From Tupaia tana (Eukaryota > Chordata > Mammalia > Scandentia > Tupaiidae), in the NCBI GenBank assembly GCA_026018925.1, contig JAKSZU010000216.1, positions 186,001 through 250,000 of the forward strand: a DNA stretch of 64,000 nucleotides, given 5' to 3'. The notes under the pieces are model-generated. The model saw only the letters and a list, made by a program, of their open reading frames with translations, did no database searches and had not been told where the DNA came from. Position numbers and translations under genes: made by a program. Shown piece by piece: positions 61,418 through 64,000 of the stretch (the first letter of the stretch is position 1; each line of letters begins with the position of its first letter).

Positions 61418-63920
61418 GTGTCTCTGAGTTCTCTGTCTCTCTCTGCTCCTGTCTCCTCATTTTTTTTGGTAATTTTTCCTTTTTACGATTTTTTAAAGGT
61501 AGAATTTCTCTCTGGCTCTCAGCTCCATCTTTTGTTTTGTTAATACGCCCTTCTGCTCTTTTCTCCCAGGCAGGAGAGTTGAGCCATTCTCTGAGAAGAT
61601 TCCACATGGATACTGGGAACTAGATATTTCAGGGCACAGGCGAAATGAAGATTTTCTACTCATAATTCAGCCTCCAGCAAGCAAAGCTAGTGTGGTAGGG
61701 AGCCCCTCTGGCCTTCTATCCCTGTCTCTGTGTCTCTGAGGTCTCTGTCTCTCTCTGCTCCTGTCTCCTCATTTTTTTTGTTAATTTTTCATTTTTACGA
61801 TTTTTTTAAAGGTAGAATTTCTCTCTGGCTCTCAGTTCCATCTTTTGTTTTCTTAATAAGCCCTTCTGCTCCTTTCTCCCAGGCAGGAGAGTTGAGCCAT
61901 TCTCTGAGAAGATTCCACATGGATACTGGGAACTAGATATTTCAGGGCACAGGCGAAATGAAGATTTTCTACTTATAATTCAGCCTCCAGCAAGCAAAGC
62001 TAGTGTGGTAGGGAGCCCCTCTGGCCTTCTATCCCTGTCTCTGTGTCTCTGAGTTCTCTGTCTCTCTCTGCTCCTGTCTCCTCATTTTTTTTGGTAATTT
62101 ATCCTATTTACGATGTTTTAAAGGTAGAATTACTCTCTGGCTCTCAGCTCCATCTATTGTTTTGTTAATAAGCCCTTCTGCTCGTTTCTCCCAGGCAGGA
62201 GAGTTGAGCCATTCTCTGAGAAGTTTCCACATGGATACTGGGAACTAGATATTTCAAGGCACAGGCGAAATGAAGATTTTCTACTCATAATTCAGCCCCC
62301 AGCAAGCAAAGCTAGAGTGGTAGGGAGCCCCTCGGGCCTTCTATCCCTGTCTCTGTGTCTCAGAGATCTCTGTCTCTCTCTTCTCCTGTCTCCTCATTTT
62401 TTTTGGTAATTTTTCCTTTTTACGATTTTTTTAAAGGTAGAATTTCTCTCTGCCTCTCAGCTCCATCTTTTGTTTTGTTAATAAGCCCTTCTGCTCCTTT
62501 CTCCCAGGCAGGAGAGTTGAGCCATTCTCTGAGAAGATTCCACATGGATACTGGGAACTAGATATTTCAGGGCTCAGGCGAAATGAAGATTTTCTACTCA
62601 TAATTCAGCCTCCAGCAAGCAAAACTAGTGTGGTAGGGAGCCCATCTGGCCTTCTATCGCTGTCTCTGTGTCTCTGAGGTCTCTTTCTCTCTCTGCTCCT
62701 GTCTCTTCATTTTTTTTTGGTAATTTTTCCTTTTTACGATTTTTTTAAATGTAGAATTTCTCTCTGGCTCTCAGCTCCATCTTTTGTTTTGTTAATAAGC
62801 CCTTCTGCTCCTTTCTCCCAGGCAGGAGTGTTGAGCCATTCTCTGAGAAGATTCCACATGGATACTGGGAACTAGATATTTCAGGGCACAGGCGAAATGA
62901 AGATTTTCTACTCATAATTCAGCCTCCAGCAAGCAAAGCTAGTGTGGTAGGGAGCCCCTCTGGCCTTCTATCCCTGTCTCTGTGTCTCTGAGATCTCTGC
63001 CTCTATCTGCTCCTGTCTCCTCATTTTTTTTGGTAATTTACCTTTTTACGATATTTTTAAAGGTAGAATTTCTCTCTGCCTCTCAGCTCCATCTTTTGTT
63101 TTGTTAATAAACCCTTCTGCTCCTTTCTCCCAGGCAGGAGAGTTGAGCGATTCTCTGAGAAGATTCCACATGGATACTGGGAACTAGATATTTCAGGGCA
63201 CAGGCGAAATGAAGATTTTCTACTCATAATTCAGCCTCCAGAAAGGAAAACTAATGTGGTAGGGAGCCCCTCTGGCCTTCTATCGCTGTCTCTGTGTCTC
63301 TGTGGTCTCTGTCTCTCTCTGCTCCTGTCTCCTCATTTTTTTTTGTTAATTTTTCCTTTTTACGATTTTTTTAAGGGTAGAATTTCTCTCTGGCTCTCAG
63401 CTCCATCTTTTGTTTTGTTAATAAGCCCTTCTGCTCCTTTCTCCCAGGCAGGAGAGTTGAGCCATTCTCTGAGAAGATTCCACATGGATACTGGGAACTA
63501 TATATTTCAGGGCACAGGCGAAGTGAAGATTTTCTACTCATAATTCAGCCTCCAGCAAGCAAAGCTAGTGTGGTAGGGAGCCCCTCTGGCCTTCTATCGC
63601 TGTCTCTGTGTCTCTGAGGTCTCTTTCTCTCTCTGCTCCTGTCTCCTCATTTTTTTTGGTAATTTTTCCTTTTTACGATTTTTTTAAAGGAAGAATTTCT
63701 CTCTGGCCCTCAGCTCCATCTTTTGTTTTATTAATAAGCCCTTCTGCTCCTTTCTCACAGGCTGGAGAGTTGAGACATTCTCTGAGAAGATTCCACATGG
63801 ATACTGAGAACTAGATATTTCAGGGCACAGGCGAAATGAAGATTTTCTACTCATAATTCAGCCTCCAGCAAGCAAAGCTAGTGTGGTAGGGAGCCCCTCT
63901 GGCCTTCTATCCCTGTCTCT
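61418..63920 (+). repeat. Large duplication copy 2, nine-monomer block
   Basis: Unit starts are 61418, 61730, 62043, 62355, 62668, 62982, 63294 and 63608. They align with 37648-39839 at 23,768-23,770 bp, but with mosaic affinity. Unit 61730 has ttttgttaat like 42039. Units 62043 and 62355 match 38275 and 38587 (gatgtttt, tctcagagatc). Unit 63608 has ctcacagg and gttgagacattc like 43917. Exchange among the passes is the simplest explanation. Confidence 0.92.
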
Positions 63921-64000
63921 GTGTCTCTGAGGTCTCTGTCTCTCTCTGCTCCTGTCTCCTCATTTTTTTTGGTAATTTTTCCTTTTTACGATTTTTTTAA
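63921..64000 (+). repeat. Partial monomer at the window end
   Basis: The first 80 bases of a consensus-type unit, ending inside the second T run just before aaagg. It corresponds to 40153 and 44231. Array and large duplication both continue beyond the window. Confidence 0.95.

Larger units (their letters stand above)
1..64000. repeat. 313-bp satellite DNA array, whole window
   Basis: The sequence is a continuous head-to-tail array. The landmark gtgtctctgagg or a single-base variant recurs 205 times, from 143 to 63921. The 204 intervals average 312.6 bp, most lie between 310 and 315, and the extremes are 308 (unit at 29834) and 317 (unit at 41094). Every unit is in the same orientation and no non-satellite sequence interrupts the array. 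Copies differ by scattered substitutions and by the length of short T runs, with diagnostic variants shared between distant units. Those shared variants define the blocks annotated separately. Open reading frames are short, recur once per unit, and shift frame with T-run length, so none is called as a gene. I do not recognise the family. Satellite identity is certain; a centromeric or heterochromatic role is inference. Confidence 0.99.

Noticed and set aside
2017..63814. More than a hundred short open reading frames of 60-107 codons on both strands, with recurrent phenylalanine- and leucine-rich products on the plus strand and charged products on the minus strand.
   Set aside because: They recur once per monomer and mostly use GTG starts inside CT-rich DNA. 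They are cut or lengthened by a single aactag/aacaag change and shift frame with T-run length. The 313-bp period is not a multiple of three, so frames cannot stay open across units. The hydrophobic look comes from T-rich codons.
1..64000. CRISPR array.
   Set aside because: Units abut directly, with no short conserved repeat alternating with unique spacers, and are about ten times too long.
1..64000. Inverted segments or an orientation switch within the array.
   Set aside because: The landmark was found in the same orientation at all 205 positions, with no gap large enough to hide an inverted unit.
1..64000. A novel prokaryotic defence, mobile or biosynthetic gene system.
   Set aside because: There is no prokaryotic gene organisation, no operon, no RNA gene and no credible protein. 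The content is entirely eukaryotic-type satellite DNA.

Overview
The whole 64-kb window is one uninterrupted head-to-tail satellite DNA array. The basic unit is about 313 bp. Using the recurring landmark gtgtctctgagg (allowing single-base variants), I placed 205 unit starts from 143 to 63921. That gives 204 complete monomers averaging 312.6 bp (range 308-317) plus a partial unit at each end. All copies have the same orientation. I see no unique sequence, inserted transposon, RNA gene, CRISPR array or credible protein-coding gene.

The organism is a eukaryote, most likely a vertebrate. A hand count on a consensus-like monomer gives about 44% GC but only two CpG dinucleotides where roughly 15 would be expected from base composition. 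That depletion fits a CpG-methylating genome. I do not recognise the satellite family and cannot name the species. A centromeric, pericentromeric or other heterochromatic location is inferred from array size and higher-order structure, not shown.

Layout: 1-12.9 kb is a mosaic built from 6-, 11-, 14- and 17-monomer shifts, including a tandem six-monomer duplication at 3583-7330. Next comes a near-identical 12-monomer segment present twice (12960-16710 and 17650-21399, spacing 4.69 kb). A transitional stretch at 21.4-25.1 kb contains a two-monomer (625 bp) duplication. The right-hand 60% is dominated by a very large duplication: 25.1-40.2 kb recurs at 48.3-64.0 kb with a shift of 23.1 kb that becomes 23.8 kb, and it runs off the window end. 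Between the two copies lie three passes over a 9-monomer block (37.6-44.9 kb) and a third, shorter pass over the 26-29.5 kb module (44.9-48.0 kb).

Several junctions are single chimeric monomers whose 5' part matches one neighbour type and whose 3' part matches another (17338, 44856, 46731, 52664, 54227). These are what out-of-register exchange within or between arrays would leave, so the array records its own recent rearrangement history. No gene products act together here. What may repay attention is the new-looking satellite family, the exchange junctions, a few conserved motifs per monomer (a GAANNTTC dyad, a splice-acceptor-like site, two retained CpGs), and a cluster of homopolymer insertions near 40.4-41.8 kb that may be assembly error.
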